A DNA stretch of 64,000 nucleotides from Candidatus Pantoea deserta (lineage in GTDB: Bacteria > Pseudomonadota > Gammaproteobacteria > Enterobacterales > Enterobacteriaceae): assembly GCF_003813865.1 (NCBI RefSeq), contig NZ_RMVG01000008.1:124001-188000 (forward strand), given 5' to 3'. This document shows, one piece after another, positions 47,868-58,651 of this stretch. The notes beneath the pieces were generated by a model that did no database searches, was not told where the DNA came from, and saw nothing but the letters and a program-made list of their open reading frames with translations. The position numbers and the translations under genes were made by a program. The stretch's first letter is position 1; each line of letters begins with the position of its first letter.

Positions 47868-49070
47868 ATGTCGAGTAAGTTAGTACTGGTTCTGAACTGC
47901 GGCAGCTCTTCACTGAAGTTCGCCATCCTGAATGCTGCCAGCGGAGAGGAATACCTTTCCGGCCTGGCTGAATGCTTCCATCTTCCCGAAGCGCGCATTA
48001 AATGGAAACTGGACGGAGAAAAACAGGAATCTCCTCTTGGCGCTGGCGCCGCACACAGCGAAGCCTTAAATTTCATTGTTAAAACTATTCTGGCACAAAA
48101 ACCAGAGCTTTCGGCACAAATTGCTGCAATTGGTCATCGCATTGTTCATGGCGGCGAGCAACTGACTGAATCAGTGGTGATTACCGACGCGGTTGTGCAG
48201 GGCATCAAAGATAACGCCTCTTTCGCCCCGCTGCACAATCCGGCGCATCTGATCGGTATTGAAGAGGCGATGAAAAACTTCCCGCACCTGTCCGATAAAA
48301 ATGTGGCGGTTTTCGACACCGCTTTCCATCAGACAATGCCGGAAGAGTCTTACCTCTATGCCCTGCCCTATAAACTCTATAAAGAGCATGGCGTTCGTCG
48401 CTACGGCGCGCACGGCACCAGCCACTATTATGTAACGCACGAGGCGGCGAAGATCCTTAACAAGCCCGTCGACGAGCTGAACATCATTACCTGTCACCTC
48501 GGCAACGGCGCCTCCGTCGCGGCGGTGCGTAACGGCAAATGCGTCGACACCTCTATGGGTCTGACCCCGCTGGAAGGTCTGGTGATGGGTACCCGCAGCG
48601 GCGACATCGATCCGGCCATTATCTTCTATCTGCATGACACCCTGGGCATGAGCGTTGACGCGATCAACAAACTGCTGACCAAAGAATCGGGCCTGCTCGG
48701 CCTGACCGACGTCACCAGCGACTGCCGCTATGTCGAAGAAAATTACGAGACCAAAGAAGACGCGAAGCGCGCCATGGATGTATTCTGCCATCGTCTGGCG
48801 AAATACATCGGCAGCTACAGCGCGATGATGGAAGGCCGCCTGGACGCGGTGATCTTTACCGGCGGCATCGGCGAAAACGCGGCGATGGTGCGCGAACTGT
48901 CGCTGAAAAAACTGGGTCTGCTCGGCTTCGAGGTTGACCATGAGCGCAACCTGGCGGCACGCTTCGGCAAGTCCGGCTTTATTAATAAAGAAGGCACCCG
49001 CCCGGCAATTGTTATTCCGACCAATGAAGAGCTGGTCATCGCTCAGGATGCGGCGCGTCTCACCGCCTGA
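47868..49070 (+). CDS. ackA: Acetate kinase
   Basis: Converts acetyl phosphate and ADP to acetate and ATP, and the reverse; 400 aa as in E. coli. The N-terminal ASKHA signature [13 protein letters not shown] is present, with [26 protein letters not shown] and [14 protein letters not shown], all acetate-kinase motifs. It is followed after 67 bp by pta without a terminator, giving the usual ackA-pta operon. The pool of acetyl phosphate it sets can feed RcsB phosphorylation. Confidence 0.98.
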   Translation: MSSKLVLVLNCGSSSLKFAILNAASGEEYLSGLAECFHLPEARIKWKLDGEKQESPLGAGAAHSEALNFIVKTILAQKPELSAQIAAIGHRIVHGGEQLTESVVITDAVVQGIKDNASFAPLHNPAHLIGIEEAMKNFPHLSDKNVAVFDTAFHQTMPEESYLYALPYKLYKEHGVRRYGAHGTSHYYVTHEAAKILNKPVDELNIITCHLGNGASVAAVRNGKCVDTSMGLTPLEGLVMGTRSGDIDPAIIFYLHDTLGMSVDAINKLLTKESGLLGLTDVTSDCRYVEENYETKEDAKRAMDVFCHRLAKYIGSYSAMMEGRLDAVIFTGGIGENAAMVRELSLKKLGLLGFEVDHERNLAARFGKSGFINKEGTRPAIVIPTNEELVIAQDAARLTA

Positions 49071-49137
49071 TGTTCCCTTCACCGTCAGCCCAGGCTGACG
49101 GTGTTGTTTTTGACACTACCTAAAGCGAGGTTAAAAC

Positions 49138-51282
49138 GTGTCACGTACTATTATGCTTATTCCTACCGGCACCAGCGTCGGCCTGACCAGCGTCAGCCTC
49201 GGCGTTATTCGTGCCATGGAGCGCAAGGGCGTTCGTCTGAGCGTCTTTAAACCTATCGCGCAGCCGCGCGCCGGCGGCGATACGCCCGATCAGACCACCC
49301 TGATTATCCGTAAAAACTCCTCTATCCCAGCCGCTGACCCGTTAAAAATGTCGCGCGTCGAGGCGTTGCTGAGCGCTAACCAGCAAGACGTCCTGATGGA
49401 AGAGATCATCGCCCGCTACCACGAAAATACCAAAGATGCCGAAGTGGTGCTGGTGGAAGGCCTGGTGCCCACCCGTAAGCATCAGTTTGCCAACGCGCTC
49501 AACTACGAAATCGCGAAAACGCTTAACGCCGAAATCGTTTTTGTTATGGCGCTCGGCAATGACTCGCCAGCCCAGCTGAAAGAGCGTATCGAACTGACGC
49601 AAAGCAGCTTCGGCGGCAGCAAAAACAAAAACATCACCGGCGTTATTATCAACAAACTGAACGCGCCGGTTGATGAACAGGGGCGCACACGCCCGGATTT
49701 GTCAGAAATTTTCGACGACTCCACCAAAGCCAGCGTGGCGAACATCGATCCGAAGCAGCTGTTTGCCGACAGCCCGCTGCCCGTTTTAGGCTGCGTGCCC
49801 TGGAGCTTTGATCTGATCGCCACGCGCGCGGTTGATATGTGCCGCCACCTGAATGCTCAGGTCATCAATGAAGGCGAGCTGGCAACGCGCCGCGTCAAAT
49901 CGGTGACCTTCTGCGCGCGCAGCCTGCCGCATATGCTGGAGCACTTCCGCCCTGGCTCGCTGCTGGTCACCTCAGCGGACCGCCCGGACGTGCTGGTGGC
50001 CGCCTGTCTCGCCGCGATGAACGGCGTTGAGATCGGTGCCATTCTGCTCACCGGCGGCTATGAGATCGACAGCCGTATTGCGAAACTGTGCGAACGCGCT
50101 TTCCAGACCGGCCTGCCGGTCTTTATGGTGAAAACCAATACCTGGCAAACCTCGCTCAGCCTGCAAAGCTTCAATCTGGAAGTCCCCAGCGACGATACCC
50201 AGCGCGTGGAAAAAGTGCAGGAGTACGTCGCGAACTACATTAACACCGACTGGGTTGAATCTCTGACGGCCGCTTCTGAGCGCAGCCGCCGCCTGTCGCC
50301 GCCGGCCTTCCGCTATCAGCTGACCGAGCTGGCGCGCAAAGCCGGCAAGCGCATCGTTCTGCCGGAAGGCGACGAGCCGCGTACCGTCAAGGCCGCCGCC
50401 ATCTGCGCCGAACGCGGCATTGCCACCTGTGTACTGCTGGGTAATCCCGACGAGATCCAGCGCGTGGCCGCCGCCCAGGGCGTTGAACTGGGCAAAGGTA
50501 TTGAAATCGTCGATCCGGAAGTGGTGCGCAACAACTACGTGCCGCGCCTGGTCGAGCTGCGCAAGAACAAAGGCATGACCGAAGTAGTGGCGCAGGAGCA
50601 GCTGGAAGACAACGTGGTGCTCGGCACCATGATGCTGGAGAAAGGCGAAGTCGACGGACTGGTCTCCGGCGCGGTGCACACCACGGCCAATACCATTCGT
50701 CCGCCGCTACAGCTGATCAAAACCGCGCCGAACAGCTCGCTGGTCTCTTCGGTCTTCTTTATGCTGCTGCCTGAGCAGGTGCTGGTGTATGGCGACTGCG
50801 CCATCAACCCGGACCCGACCTCTGAGCAGCTGGCGGAGATCGCCATTCAGTCAGCGGATTCCGCCCAGGCCTTTGGCATCGAACCACGCGTCGCCATGAT
50901 CTCTTACTCGACCGGCAACTCCGGCGCGGGCAGCGACGTCGAAAAAGTGCGGGAAGCCACGCGTATCGCGCAGGAAAAACGTCCGGATCTGGTTATCGAC
51001 GGTCCGTTGCAGTATGACGCAGCGATTATGGAAGATGTCGCGAAGTCCAAAGCGCCGAACTCCGCCGTTGCGGGTCGCGCCACGGTCTTTATCTTCCCGG
51101 ACCTCAATACCGGCAACACCACTTACAAAGCCGTACAGCGCTCCGCCGATTTGATCTCTATCGGCCCGATGCTGCAAGGTATGCGTAAGCCGGTTAACGA
51201 CCTGTCGCGCGGCGCGCTGGTGGATGACATCGTCTACACTATCGCCCTGACCGCGATTCAGTCGCAGCAGGCGGAAGGCTAA
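49138..51282 (+). CDS. pta: Phosphate acetyltransferase, long enterobacterial form
   Basis: Interconverts acetyl-CoA and acetyl phosphate; 714 aa against 714. The N-terminal part is a P-loop BioD-like domain ([16 protein letters not shown]), the middle a DRTGG domain, and the C-terminal ~330 residues the PTA catalytic domain ([46 protein letters not shown]). The start is GTG at 49138, with GCGAGG about 8 bases upstream, giving [11 protein letters not shown] as in E. coli. A strong terminator lies 68 bases past the stop. Confidence 0.98.
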   Translation: MSRTIMLIPTGTSVGLTSVSLGVIRAMERKGVRLSVFKPIAQPRAGGDTPDQTTLIIRKNSSIPAADPLKMSRVEALLSANQQDVLMEEIIARYHENTKDAEVVLVEGLVPTRKHQFANALNYEIAKTLNAEIVFVMALGNDSPAQLKERIELTQSSFGGSKNKNITGVIINKLNAPVDEQGRTRPDLSEIFDDSTKASVANIDPKQLFADSPLPVLGCVPWSFDLIATRAVDMCRHLNAQVINEGELATRRVKSVTFCARSLPHMLEHFRPGSLLVTSADRPDVLVAACLAAMNGVEIGAILLTGGYEIDSRIAKLCERAFQTGLPVFMVKTNTWQTSLSLQSFNLEVPSDDTQRVEKVQEYVANYINTDWVESLTAASERSRRLSPPAFRYQLTELARKAGKRIVLPEGDEPRTVKAAAICAERGIATCVLLGNPDEIQRVAAAQGVELGKGIEIVDPEVVRNNYVPRLVELRKNKGMTEVVAQEQLEDNVVLGTMMLEKGEVDGLVSGAVHTTANTIRPPLQLIKTAPNSSLVSSVFFMLLPEQVLVYGDCAINPDPTSEQLAEIAIQSADSAQAFGIEPRVAMISYSTGNSGAGSDVEKVREATRIAQEKRPDLVIDGPLQYDAAIMEDVAKSKAPNSAVAGRATVFIFPDLNTGNTTYKAVQRSADLISIGPMLQGMRKPVNDLSRGALVDDIVYTIALTAIQSQQAEG

Positions 51283-51350
51283 CGACGCAGCCTGAGGCGC
51301 GGAGAGCGGGCTTCTGCCTTGTACTGTCCGCGCCAGCGTCCCAACCCACA

Positions 51351-51379
51351 AGAGCATGCCCGCGCATGCTCTTTTTTTT
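51351..51379 (+). terminator. ackA-pta terminator
   Basis: Perfect 9-bp stem AGAGCATGC/GCATGCTCT with loop CCGC, followed by seven T residues. Confidence 0.9.
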
Positions 51380-51461
51380 ACCGCCGCCCCTACTGGCGAA
51401 TCTTGCCCGCCACGCCAACACTGAAACCATCTCCTTTCGGTGAAATCAGCGAGGTCGGGTT

Positions 51462-52724
51462 ATGCACAACAGCGAGCTTCATACCCGTCGCCTGAACGCC
51501 ACGCCGCGCGGCGTCGGCGTTCTGTGCGACTTCCTGGTGGTTAAAGCGGAAAACGCGACGCTCTGGGACAGCCACGGGCGCGAATATACCGACTTTAGCG
51601 CGGGTATCGCGGTGCTGAATACCGGCCACCGTCACCCTAAAGTCATTGAGGCGGTGAAAGCGCAGCTCGACTGCTTTACCCATACCGCCTTTCAGATCGT
51701 CCCCTATGAGAGCTACCTGCTGCTGGCGGAACAGCTGAATAAGCGCGTCCCGATTGCGGGCGCGGCGAAAACGGCCTTTTTCACCACCGGCGCCGAAGCG
51801 GTAGAGAACGCGGTAAAAATCGCGCGCGCCGCGACCGGACGCCCCGGCATTATCGCCTTTACCGGCGCCTTTCACGGCCGCACGCTGATGACGCTGTCGC
51901 TTACCGGGAAAGTCGCCCCCTACAAAAGCGGCTTCGGTCCTTTCGCCAGTCCGGTTTATCACGCCCGCTATCCGGACGCGCTGCATGGCGTCAGCGTCGA
52001 CGATGCGCTGGAGAGCCTGGCCGCGCTGTTCCGCAGCGACATCAGCCCGCAGCAGGTGGCGGCGATTATCTATGAACCCATTCAGGGCGAAGGCGGCTTC
52101 TACGTCGCGCCGCCCGCCTTCGTGCAGGCGCTGCGTCAGCTTTGCGACCAGCACGGGATTTTACTGATCGCCGATGAGATCCAGAGCGGTTTCGCCCGCA
52201 CCGGCACCCTGTTTGCCAGCGATCATATTGCTGACGCGCAGCCGGATATGGTGACGATGGCGAAAAGCCTGGCGGGCGGCATGCCGCTGTCGGCGGTATC
52301 CGGGCGCGCGGAGATCATGGATGCGCCGCAGCCTGGCGGACTCGGCGGCACCTACGCGGGCAGTCCGCCTGCTATCGCCGCCGCGCTCGCGGTGCTGGAA
52401 ATTATTGACGAGGAGAAGCTGTGCGAGCGCGCGCTGCTGCTCGGCGATCGGCTGCGTGAAACCCTGCTCGGCGCAGGCTGCCGCGCGCTGGCGGAAGTCC
52501 GGGGACGCGGCTCGATGCTGGCGGCGGAGTTTCATAACGAACAGGGCCAGCCCTGCGCCGCGACGGCGATCGCGATTCAGCGTAAGGCGCTGGAGCGAGG
52601 TTTGCTGCTGCTTACCTGCGGCGTGCACGGCAATGTTATCCGCTTCCTCTATCCGCTCACCATCCCCGACGCGCAGTTCAGCGCGGCGCTAAACCTGCTG
52701 GCGACGATTCTGGCGGAGCACTAG
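51462..52724 (+). CDS. 4-aminobutyrate aminotransferase (PuuE/GabT type)
   Basis: PLP-dependent class III aminotransferase, 420 aa. It resembles E. coli PuuE and GabT: RRLNATPRGVGV, GIAVLNTGHRHPKV, FFTTGAEAVENAVKIARA, EPIQGEGGF, IADEIQSGFARTG, the PLP lysine in TMAKSLAGGMPLS, and GGLGGTYAGSPPAIAAA. The likely reaction is transfer of the GABA amino group to 2-oxoglutarate. The N-terminus is closer to PuuE. No puu or gab genes are adjacent; it stands alone between the pta terminator and a bidirectional terminator. It occupies the place of yfcC in E. coli. Substrate preference is not certain. Confidence 0.85.
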   Translation: MHNSELHTRRLNATPRGVGVLCDFLVVKAENATLWDSHGREYTDFSAGIAVLNTGHRHPKVIEAVKAQLDCFTHTAFQIVPYESYLLLAEQLNKRVPIAGAAKTAFFTTGAEAVENAVKIARAATGRPGIIAFTGAFHGRTLMTLSLTGKVAPYKSGFGPFASPVYHARYPDALHGVSVDDALESLAALFRSDISPQQVAAIIYEPIQGEGGFYVAPPAFVQALRQLCDQHGILLIADEIQSGFARTGTLFASDHIADAQPDMVTMAKSLAGGMPLSAVSGRAEIMDAPQPGGLGGTYAGSPPAIAAALAVLEIIDEEKLCERALLLGDRLRETLLGAGCRALAEVRGRGSMLAAEFHNEQGQPCAATAIAIQRKALERGLLLLTCGVHGNVIRFLYPLTIPDAQFSAALNLLATILAEH

Positions 52725-52870
52725 AACGGTCTCGCAATGCTTAACAAGCGGATGGCGAACAAAGGGATACCAGAGGCGCGGCGGCCAGGGCTATACAGAG
52801 GCGTTCACGCCGACGTTGCCTGACCGACCGTTTCTCTCCTGAAAAGCGCGATCGTTACAGGCTGCAAAAA

Positions 52871-52895
52871 AAAACGCCCCTGCGGGCGTTTTTAG
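52871..52895. terminator. bidirectional terminator between aminotransferase gene and yfcD
   Basis: Perfect stem AAAACGCCC/GGGCGTTTT with loop CTGC, flanked by an A-run on the left and T residues on the right, so it can end transcripts from both convergent genes. Confidence 0.85.
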
Positions 52896-52906
52896 TAGCG
52901 AACTGT

Positions 52907-53425
52907 TCAGGACTCGCCGTTGCGCGTCAGCCACAGCGACAGCGCCTTTAGCGAATCATCGGTAAACTCATCGCAGCGCGCGGTAATCTCATCGGGCGTC
53001 ATCCAGAACACTTCATCCACCTCTTCTTCCTGCATGGCGAACGGACCGTGATAAACGCAGCTGAACAGACCGCCCCAGACGCGGACATGCTCATCTTCGA
53101 AGTAGAACTTGCCGTGCTCAGCGAAAGGCACATCGGCAATGCCCAGCTCCTCTTCCGCCTCGCGGCGCGCCGACTCCAGCAGATCTTCGCCGCTCTGCAC
53201 TACGCCGCCTGCGGTAGCGTCCAGCATGCCAGGCATGAAGTCTTTCGTTGCGGTACGGCGCTGCACCAGAATCTTGCCTGCGCCGTCATGCACCACGATA
53301 TAGGTCGCGCGATGGCGCATGCGCTGCGCCCGCATCTGCGCACGCGTTGCCTGCGCGATCACTTCATTCTCTTCATTGACGATATCGACCCACTCGATGC
53401 CGTCGCCCGCGGTTTGATCCACCAT
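52907..53425 (-). CDS. yfcD: YfcD, Nudix hydrolase
   Basis: Nudix-family hydrolase, 172 aa. The Nudix box is [23 protein letters not shown], complete with the REAEEELG metal-binding core. N-terminal [18 protein letters not shown] and [20 protein letters not shown] match E. coli YfcD and the IPP-isomerase-like branch. The true substrate is not known. The C-terminus is shorter than E. coli (180 aa). Monocistronic. Confidence 0.93.
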   Translation of the reverse strand: MVDQTAGDGIEWVDIVNEENEVIAQATRAQMRAQRMRHRATYIVVHDGAGKILVQRRTATKDFMPGMLDATAGGVVQSGEDLLESARREAEEELGIADVPFAEHGKFYFEDEHVRVWGGLFSCVYHGPFAMQEEEVDEVFWMTPDEITARCDEFTDDSLKALSLWLTRNGES

Positions 53426-53538
53426 CCGGAAACCCTTATCTGTTCTGGCGTGCCGTGCGACACGCGCCTGATTGCCACGTCGTTGTTATAGTGTGCTGTA
53501 AGGTAATCACTTCCGCTCGCCTGAGCAAGCGGCGCCGC

Positions 53539-54183
<645 letters not shown>

Positions 54184-54352
54184 CTACCTCAACTGGCTTA
54201 TCAGGGTTGCCTGATTTTTACCGGTTTCCTTTCAGCAAAGCAACGCCAGGCTGGTCCGATGTTCTTAAACCGCGACGCAGCCCATCGGCGCAGACGCGCT
54301 CTTCTTCTATGCTGAATCAGTGCGTAGCAAAAAAATGATAAGGAGACGCAAC

Positions 54353-55261
54353 ATGCACATTCTCATTACCGGCGGCACCGGGCTTATCGGCCGCCATCTT
54401 ATTCCCCGCCTGCTGTTACTCGGACATCAGGTTAGCGTGGTCACACGCGACGTCGCCGCCGCGCGAGAAAAACTCGACGCGCGCGTCGCGCTGTGGTCAG
54501 GTCTGGCACAGCAGCAGAACCTCGACGGCGTCGACGCCGTGATTAATCTGGCAGGCGAACCTATCGCCGACAAACGCTGGACCGAGCAGCAAAAACAGCG
54601 GCTGTGCGAAAGCCGCTGGCAGATCACCGAGCGCATCGCCTCGCTGATTAACGCCAGCCAGCATCCGCCGCGCGTACTGATTTCCGGCTCGGCCACGGGC
54701 TACTACGGTGACACCGGCGAGCTGGTGCTGACGGAAGAAGATAAGGGACAGGATGAGTTTACCCATCAGCTCTGCGCGCGCTGGGAACAGCTGGCGCTCA
54801 ACGCGCAGAGCGATCGCACCCGCGTCTGCCTGCTGCGAACCGGCGTGGTGCTGGCCAGCGAAGGCGGCGCGCTAGGCAAAATGAAGCTGCCGTTTAAACT
54901 GGGCGTCGGCGGGCCGATCGGCAGCGGCAAGCAGTATCTGCCGTGGATTCATATTGACGATATGATCAATGCCATTATCTGGCTGCTGGACAACGACGAC
55001 CTGCACGGCCCCTTTAATATGGTGTCGCCTTACGCGGTGCGCAACGAACAGTTCGCCGCCACGCTCGGCCATGTGATGCACCGCCCGGCCTTTATGCGCA
55101 CGCCCGCCAGCGCCATCAAAATGATAATGGGCGAATCCGCCGTGCTGGTGCTGGGCGGACAGCATGTGCTGCCGAAACGCCTGGAGGCGTCTGGCTTTGG
55201 TTTTCGCTGGTATGATTTGCAGGAGGCGTTACAGGATGTTATCGCAAAAACCAGCCACTAA
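54353..55261 (+). CDS. yfcH: YfcH, NAD(P)-binding epimerase-family protein
   Basis: Short-chain dehydrogenase-like protein of the TIGR01777/SDR39U1 group, 302 aa. The Rossmann motif is [12 protein letters not shown] at 5-16, and the active-site-like region is [10 protein letters not shown] with Tyr. A C-terminal DUF1731-like segment follows ([28 protein letters not shown]). Function is unknown. The start at 54353 has AAGGAG 8 bases upstream; an earlier start would precede that site. In E. coli folX is just upstream; it is missing here. Confidence 0.92.
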   Translation: MHILITGGTGLIGRHLIPRLLLLGHQVSVVTRDVAAAREKLDARVALWSGLAQQQNLDGVDAVINLAGEPIADKRWTEQQKQRLCESRWQITERIASLINASQHPPRVLISGSATGYYGDTGELVLTEEDKGQDEFTHQLCARWEQLALNAQSDRTRVCLLRTGVVLASEGGALGKMKLPFKLGVGGPIGSGKQYLPWIHIDDMINAIIWLLDNDDLHGPFNMVSPYAVRNEQFAATLGHVMHRPAFMRTPASAIKMIMGESAVLVLGGQHVLPKRLEASGFGFRWYDLQEALQDVIAKTSH

Positions 55262-55282
55262 ATTCACTGGCTGGCTTTTACC

Positions 55283-55309
55283 CGCTCTCCGCCGCTGCGG
55301 CGGAGAGCG
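55283..55309. terminator. stem-loop between yfcH and hisP
   Basis: Perfect 11-bp stem CGCTCTCCGCC/GGCGGAGAGCG with a 5-base loop in the 51-bp gap between convergent yfcH and hisP. T-tracts on either side are poor, so termination strength is uncertain. Confidence 0.55.
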
Positions 55310-55312
55310 CCT

Positions 55313-56086
55313 TTACTTCAGCGACCCCTTCAGGAATTGCTGTAAACGCGGGCTTTTGGGATTGCCGAACAGTTCGTCCGGCGGCCCTTCTTCTTCAATT
55401 TTGCCCTGGTGCAGAAAGATCACATGACTGGAGACGTGGCGCGCGAACTCCATCTCATGCGTCACCACCACCATGGTTTTTCCCTCTTCCGCCAGCTTCT
55501 GCATAATGCGCAGCACTTCCCCCACCAGCTCTGGATCGAGCGCCGAGGTAGGTTCGTCGAACAGCAAGACTTCCGGCTCCATCGCCAGCGCGCGAGCAAT
55601 AGAGACGCGCTGCTGCTGACCGCCAGAAAGGTGCACCGGATATTTCGCCTGCGCGCGTTCGTCGATACCCACTTTATTGAGGTAGTTAATGGCGCGGTCG
55701 CGCGCCTCTGCCTTGCTCAGCCCCAGTACCTGAATCGGCGCTTCCATGACATTCTCCAGCACCGTCATATGACTCCACAGATTGAAGTGCTGAAACACCA
55801 TAGTCAGGCGGGTACGCAGCGAACGCAGCTGCTCTTTGTTGGCGACTTTTAGCTGTCCATCGGTGTCGCGCACCAGCGTAATTGGCTCATTAGTCACGGA
55901 GATGGTGCCTTCGCTCGGCTTCTCCAGGAAGTTAATGCAGCGCAGGAAGGTACTCTTCCCTGAACCCGACGAGCCAATGATACTGATTACGTCGCCCGCA
56001 TCGGCCTGCAAAGAAACGCCTTTTAATACTTCATGGTCACCGTAACGCTTGTGCAGTTCGGTCACGCTTAATTTGTTTTCAGCCAT
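55313..56086 (-). CDS. hisP: HisP, ATPase of the histidine/basic amino acid ABC importer
   Basis: ABC ATPase energising the HisQM permease; 257 aa, as in E. coli. Walker [10 protein letters not shown] is at 38-46, Q-loop in [14 protein letters not shown], signature HLSGGQQQR, Walker [13 protein letters not shown], switch histidine in [12 protein letters not shown]. The start is ATG at 56086 (MAENKLSV); a TTG four codons earlier lies within the hisM stop region. Last gene of the hisJ-hisQ-hisM-hisP order. Confidence 0.96.
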   Translation of the reverse strand: MAENKLSVTELHKRYGDHEVLKGVSLQADAGDVISIIGSSGSGKSTFLRCINFLEKPSEGTISVTNEPITLVRDTDGQLKVANKEQLRSLRTRLTMVFQHFNLWSHMTVLENVMEAPIQVLGLSKAEARDRAINYLNKVGIDERAQAKYPVHLSGGQQQRVSIARALAMEPEVLLFDEPTSALDPELVGEVLRIMQKLAEEGKTMVVVTHEMEFARHVSSHVIFLHQGKIEEEGPPDELFGNPKSPRLQQFLKGSLK

Positions 56087-56094
56087 AGTTCTAC

Positions 56095-56811
56095 TCAATG
56101 CGATGACGAAGGTTTGATGTGTGCGAGAAAGCGGCGCTCCGCCAGACGGAACAGGCTAATCAGCACATAAGAGATAATCAGATAGAGCACCGCCGCAATG
56201 CCGAACGCGGTAAACGGCTGATAGGTCGCCGAGTTAATATCGCGGGCAATCTTCAGCAGATCCGGCACCGTGGCGGTAAAGGCCAGCGCCGTCGAGTGCA
56301 GCATCAGAATCACTTCGTTGCTGTAGGCAGGCAGCGCGGTACGCAGCGCAGACGGCAGGATAATACAGCGGTAGAGCTTAAAGGTAGAAAAGCCATAGGC
56401 GCGCGCCGCCTCAATCTCTCCGTGCGGCACGGCGCGAATGGCCCCGGCAAAGATTTCGGTGGTGTAGGCGCAGGTATTGAGGGTAAACGCCAGCAGCGTA
56501 CAGTTCAGGCCGCTGCGGAAAAAGGCGTTGAGCAATTCAGACCCTTTCACCACCTCCAGCGTATACATGCCGGAGTAGAACACCAGCAGCTGTACGTAGA
56601 GCGGCGTACCGCGAAACACATAGGTAAACAGCCAGACCGGCGTGCTGACGAACCGGTTGGGCGACACGCGCGCAATGGCCAGCAGCACTGCCAGACAGCC
56701 GCCGATGACGACGGACAGGATCAGCAGCCACAGCGTGATCGCCACGCCGGTAAAGCGATAGCCGTCGGTCCAGAGCAGGGATTTCCAGTACTCCTGAATA
56801 ATATCGATCAT
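56095..56811 (-). CDS. hisM: HisM, permease subunit of the basic amino acid importer
   Basis: Inner-membrane permease of the HAAT class, 238 aa as in E. coli. It has about five helices and the EAA loop [25 protein letters not shown], which contacts HisP. The start at 56811 (MIDIIQEYW) aligns with E. coli and overlaps the hisQ stop by 4 bases; a start 16 codons earlier would lie deep inside hisQ. Confidence 0.96.
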   Translation of the reverse strand: MIDIIQEYWKSLLWTDGYRFTGVAITLWLLILSVVIGGCLAVLLAIARVSPNRFVSTPVWLFTYVFRGTPLYVQLLVFYSGMYTLEVVKGSELLNAFFRSGLNCTLLAFTLNTCAYTTEIFAGAIRAVPHGEIEAARAYGFSTFKLYRCIILPSALRTALPAYSNEVILMLHSTALAFTATVPDLLKIARDINSATYQPFTAFGIAAVLYLIISYVLISLFRLAERRFLAHIKPSSSH

Positions 56812-57494
56812 AGCTCTGCCCTTTTTACACCCACCGAGTAGCGGCGATTCAGCCACCACAGCACGCCGTTAGAGAGCGTGGTAAAGATTAAATAGATCGC
56901 GCCGGCGACAATGGCGAAGTAGAAAGGCTGCCAGGTGCTTTTACCCGCCAGCTGCGTGGCTTTCACCACATCTTCCAGTCCCAGCAGCGACACCAGCGCC
57001 GTCGCCTTCAGGACTACCTGCCAGTTGTTGCCGATGCCGGGCAGCGCGTAACGCATCATGCCGGGGAACAGAATGCGGCGAAACACCTGCGAACCGGTAA
57101 ACCCGAACGCGGTGGCGGCTTCAATCTGCCCTTTCGGCACGGCGAGAAACGCGCCGCGAAAGGTTTCGGTAAAGTAGGCGCCATAGATAAAACCGAGCGT
57201 GATAATACCGGCCACCATCGGGTCGATATCGAACTGGGCCATGCCCATCGCGTCGGTCAATGCGTTAAGGGCGATCTGCAAACCGTAAAAGATCAGCAGC
57301 ATCAGCACCAGATCGGGCACGCCGCGAATAAGCGTGGTATAGCCTTCGGCCACCATCGCCAGCACGCGGCTGCGGGAAAGTTTTGCGCCCGCGCCAATCA
57401 GGCCGAGCACCACCGCCAGCAATACCGAGCTGAGCGCCAGCTCCAGCGTTACCAGGGTGCCTTTGAGGATAACCTCGGAATAGCCGTACAACAT
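56808..57494 (-). CDS. hisQ: HisQ, permease subunit of the basic amino acid importer
   Basis: Permease partner of HisM, 228 aa as in E. coli. The EAA loop is KGQIEAATAFGFTGSQVFRRILFPG. About five helices; N-terminus MLYGYSEVILKGTLVTLELAL. It lies 106 bp after the binding-protein gene, with a stem-loop in the gap, and overlaps hisM by 4 bases. Confidence 0.96.
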   Translation of the reverse strand: MLYGYSEVILKGTLVTLELALSSVLLAVVLGLIGAGAKLSRSRVLAMVAEGYTTLIRGVPDLVLMLLIFYGLQIALNALTDAMGMAQFDIDPMVAGIITLGFIYGAYFTETFRGAFLAVPKGQIEAATAFGFTGSQVFRRILFPGMMRYALPGIGNNWQVVLKATALVSLLGLEDVVKATQLAGKSTWQPFYFAIVAGAIYLIFTTLSNGVLWWLNRRYSVGVKRAEL

Positions 57495-57530
57495 TTAATC
57501 GATCCTGTCGTGGAGAGAAAATCAATGTCC

Positions 57531-57554
57531 TGTCCGCTGACGAAGCAGCGGACA
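57531..57554 (-). repeat. stem-loop between binding-protein gene and hisQ
   Basis: Perfect 9-bp stem TGTCCGCTG/CAGCGGACA with a 6-base loop and no U-tract, placed just after the binding-protein gene. In the his transport operon of Salmonella and E. coli a REP element at the same place keeps the binding protein more abundant than the permease; this hairpin may do the same. Confidence 0.5.
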
Positions 57555-57600
57555 GACCTGATCGGTTCAGGCAGTCACCATCAGGTAAAGGTCGACAGGG

Positions 57601-58383
57601 TTAGTCACCGTACACATTGAAATCAAAATACTTTTTCGCAATCTTATCGTAAGTGCCATCTTTGCGCATCGCTTCAAAGGCTTTATCGATCGCCGCTTTC
57701 AGCTCGCTGTCCTCTTTGCGCAGCCCCATCCCCGTGCCGACGCCAAAAATTTTGTCGTCTTTCACTGCCGGGCCGGCGAAAGCGTAGTTCTTGCCGATTG
57801 GCTGCTTAAGAAAGCCTTCGCTGGCCTGAACTTCATCCTGGAAAGCGGCGTCAATACGGCCGGCGTTCAGATCCTGATAAACCAGATCCTGGTTGGCGTA
57901 AGGCGTGACGTTAACGCCTTTGGGACGCCAGTTCTGATTAGCGTAGGTTTCCTGGGTGGTGCCCTGCAACAGGCCGATATTTTTCCCCTTCAGCGACTCT
58001 ATCGTCGGCTGAATCGACGAGCCTTTAGGAGCGACCAGGCGCGCGTTCGCCGCATAGAGCTTGTCGGAGAAGGCGATCTCTTCCTGACGTTTTTCCGTAA
58101 TCGAGAGCGAAGAGATGATGGTGTCGATCTTCTTGGCCTTCAGCGACGGGATCAGCGCGTCAAAGTCGCTTTCTACATAGGTGCACTTCGCGTTAATGCG
58201 TTTACAGATTTCGTTAGCGAGATCGATGTCGAAACCGACTAACTGTCCTTGCGCGTTTTTCGACTCAAACGGCGGGTAAGTCGGGTCAGTACCAATGCGA
58301 ATTGACGACGGCACCGCGGCGAACACGCTGGCGGCGCTGGTCAGGCCCAGCAGAAGAGAAAGAGCCAGAACTCGCTTTTTCAT
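57601..58383 (-). CDS. argT: periplasmic lysine/arginine/ornithine (or histidine) binding protein
   Basis: Substrate-binding protein for HisQMP, 260 aa with a 22-residue signal peptide cleaved before [17 protein letters not shown]. In E. coli two paralogues, ArgT (LAO) and HisJ, lie in tandem here; this genome has one. It mixes features of both, but mature residue 52 is Phe (SDFDALIP), as in ArgT, where HisJ has Leu at the ligand-stacking position. The C-terminus FNVYGD is also ArgT-like. I therefore prefer a LAO-type name, though histidine binding is quite possible. A probable sigma-54 promoter lies upstream. Confidence 0.8.
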   Translation of the reverse strand: MKKRVLALSLLLGLTSAASVFAAVPSSIRIGTDPTYPPFESKNAQGQLVGFDIDLANEICKRINAKCTYVESDFDALIPSLKAKKIDTIISSLSITEKRQEEIAFSDKLYAANARLVAPKGSSIQPTIESLKGKNIGLLQGTTQETYANQNWRPKGVNVTPYANQDLVYQDLNAGRIDAAFQDEVQASEGFLKQPIGKNYAFAGPAVKDDKIFGVGTGMGLRKEDSELKAAIDKAFEAMRKDGTYDKIAKKYFDFNVYGD

Positions 58384-58455
58384 AGATTACCCTCAGTGAA
58401 GTGCTTTTTGTTATGGGTGCGTGATGTGTTTGCGCTTGTTAAGCCATCTATTTCT

Positions 58456-58471
58456 TGCACATTTCATGCCA
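58456..58471 (-). promoter_or_regulatory. probable sigma-54 promoter of the binding-protein gene
   Basis: Reading toward the gene: TGGCATGAAATGTGCA, with GG and GC separated by exactly 10 bases, matches the -24/-12 pattern TGGCAC-N5-TTGCA at most key positions. It would start transcription about 60 bases before the ATG. The argT and hisJ genes of E. coli and Salmonella are nitrogen-regulated through NtrC and sigma-54. Confidence 0.65.
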
Positions 58472-58621
58472 GCAATGCAAGGCATTCGCGCGCCCGGCAG
58501 CGCGCCAGTCAGGCCATTCTGCCGGGTCGATGAGGGGAATATATCAGTGATGTAAAGGAGAAAAAGCGACTCTGTTAACTTTTGGTGCATGAAATGCACG
58601 AAGAGTGATCGCCAGCGCGCA

Positions 58622-58642
58622 TTTGCCCGCTTTTAGTGCAAA
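58622..58642 (-). promoter_or_regulatory. possible NtrC site
   Basis: Reading toward the gene: TTTGCACTAAAAGCGGGCAAA. It fits GCAC-N7-GTGC, the NtrC pattern, with one mismatch (GGGC for GTGC), about 160 bases upstream of the sigma-54 promoter. A second dyad, GTGCAT-GAA-ATGCAC at 58585-58599, lies between them but has different half-site order. Confidence 0.4.
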
Positions 58643-58651
58643 TTTCCGGCG

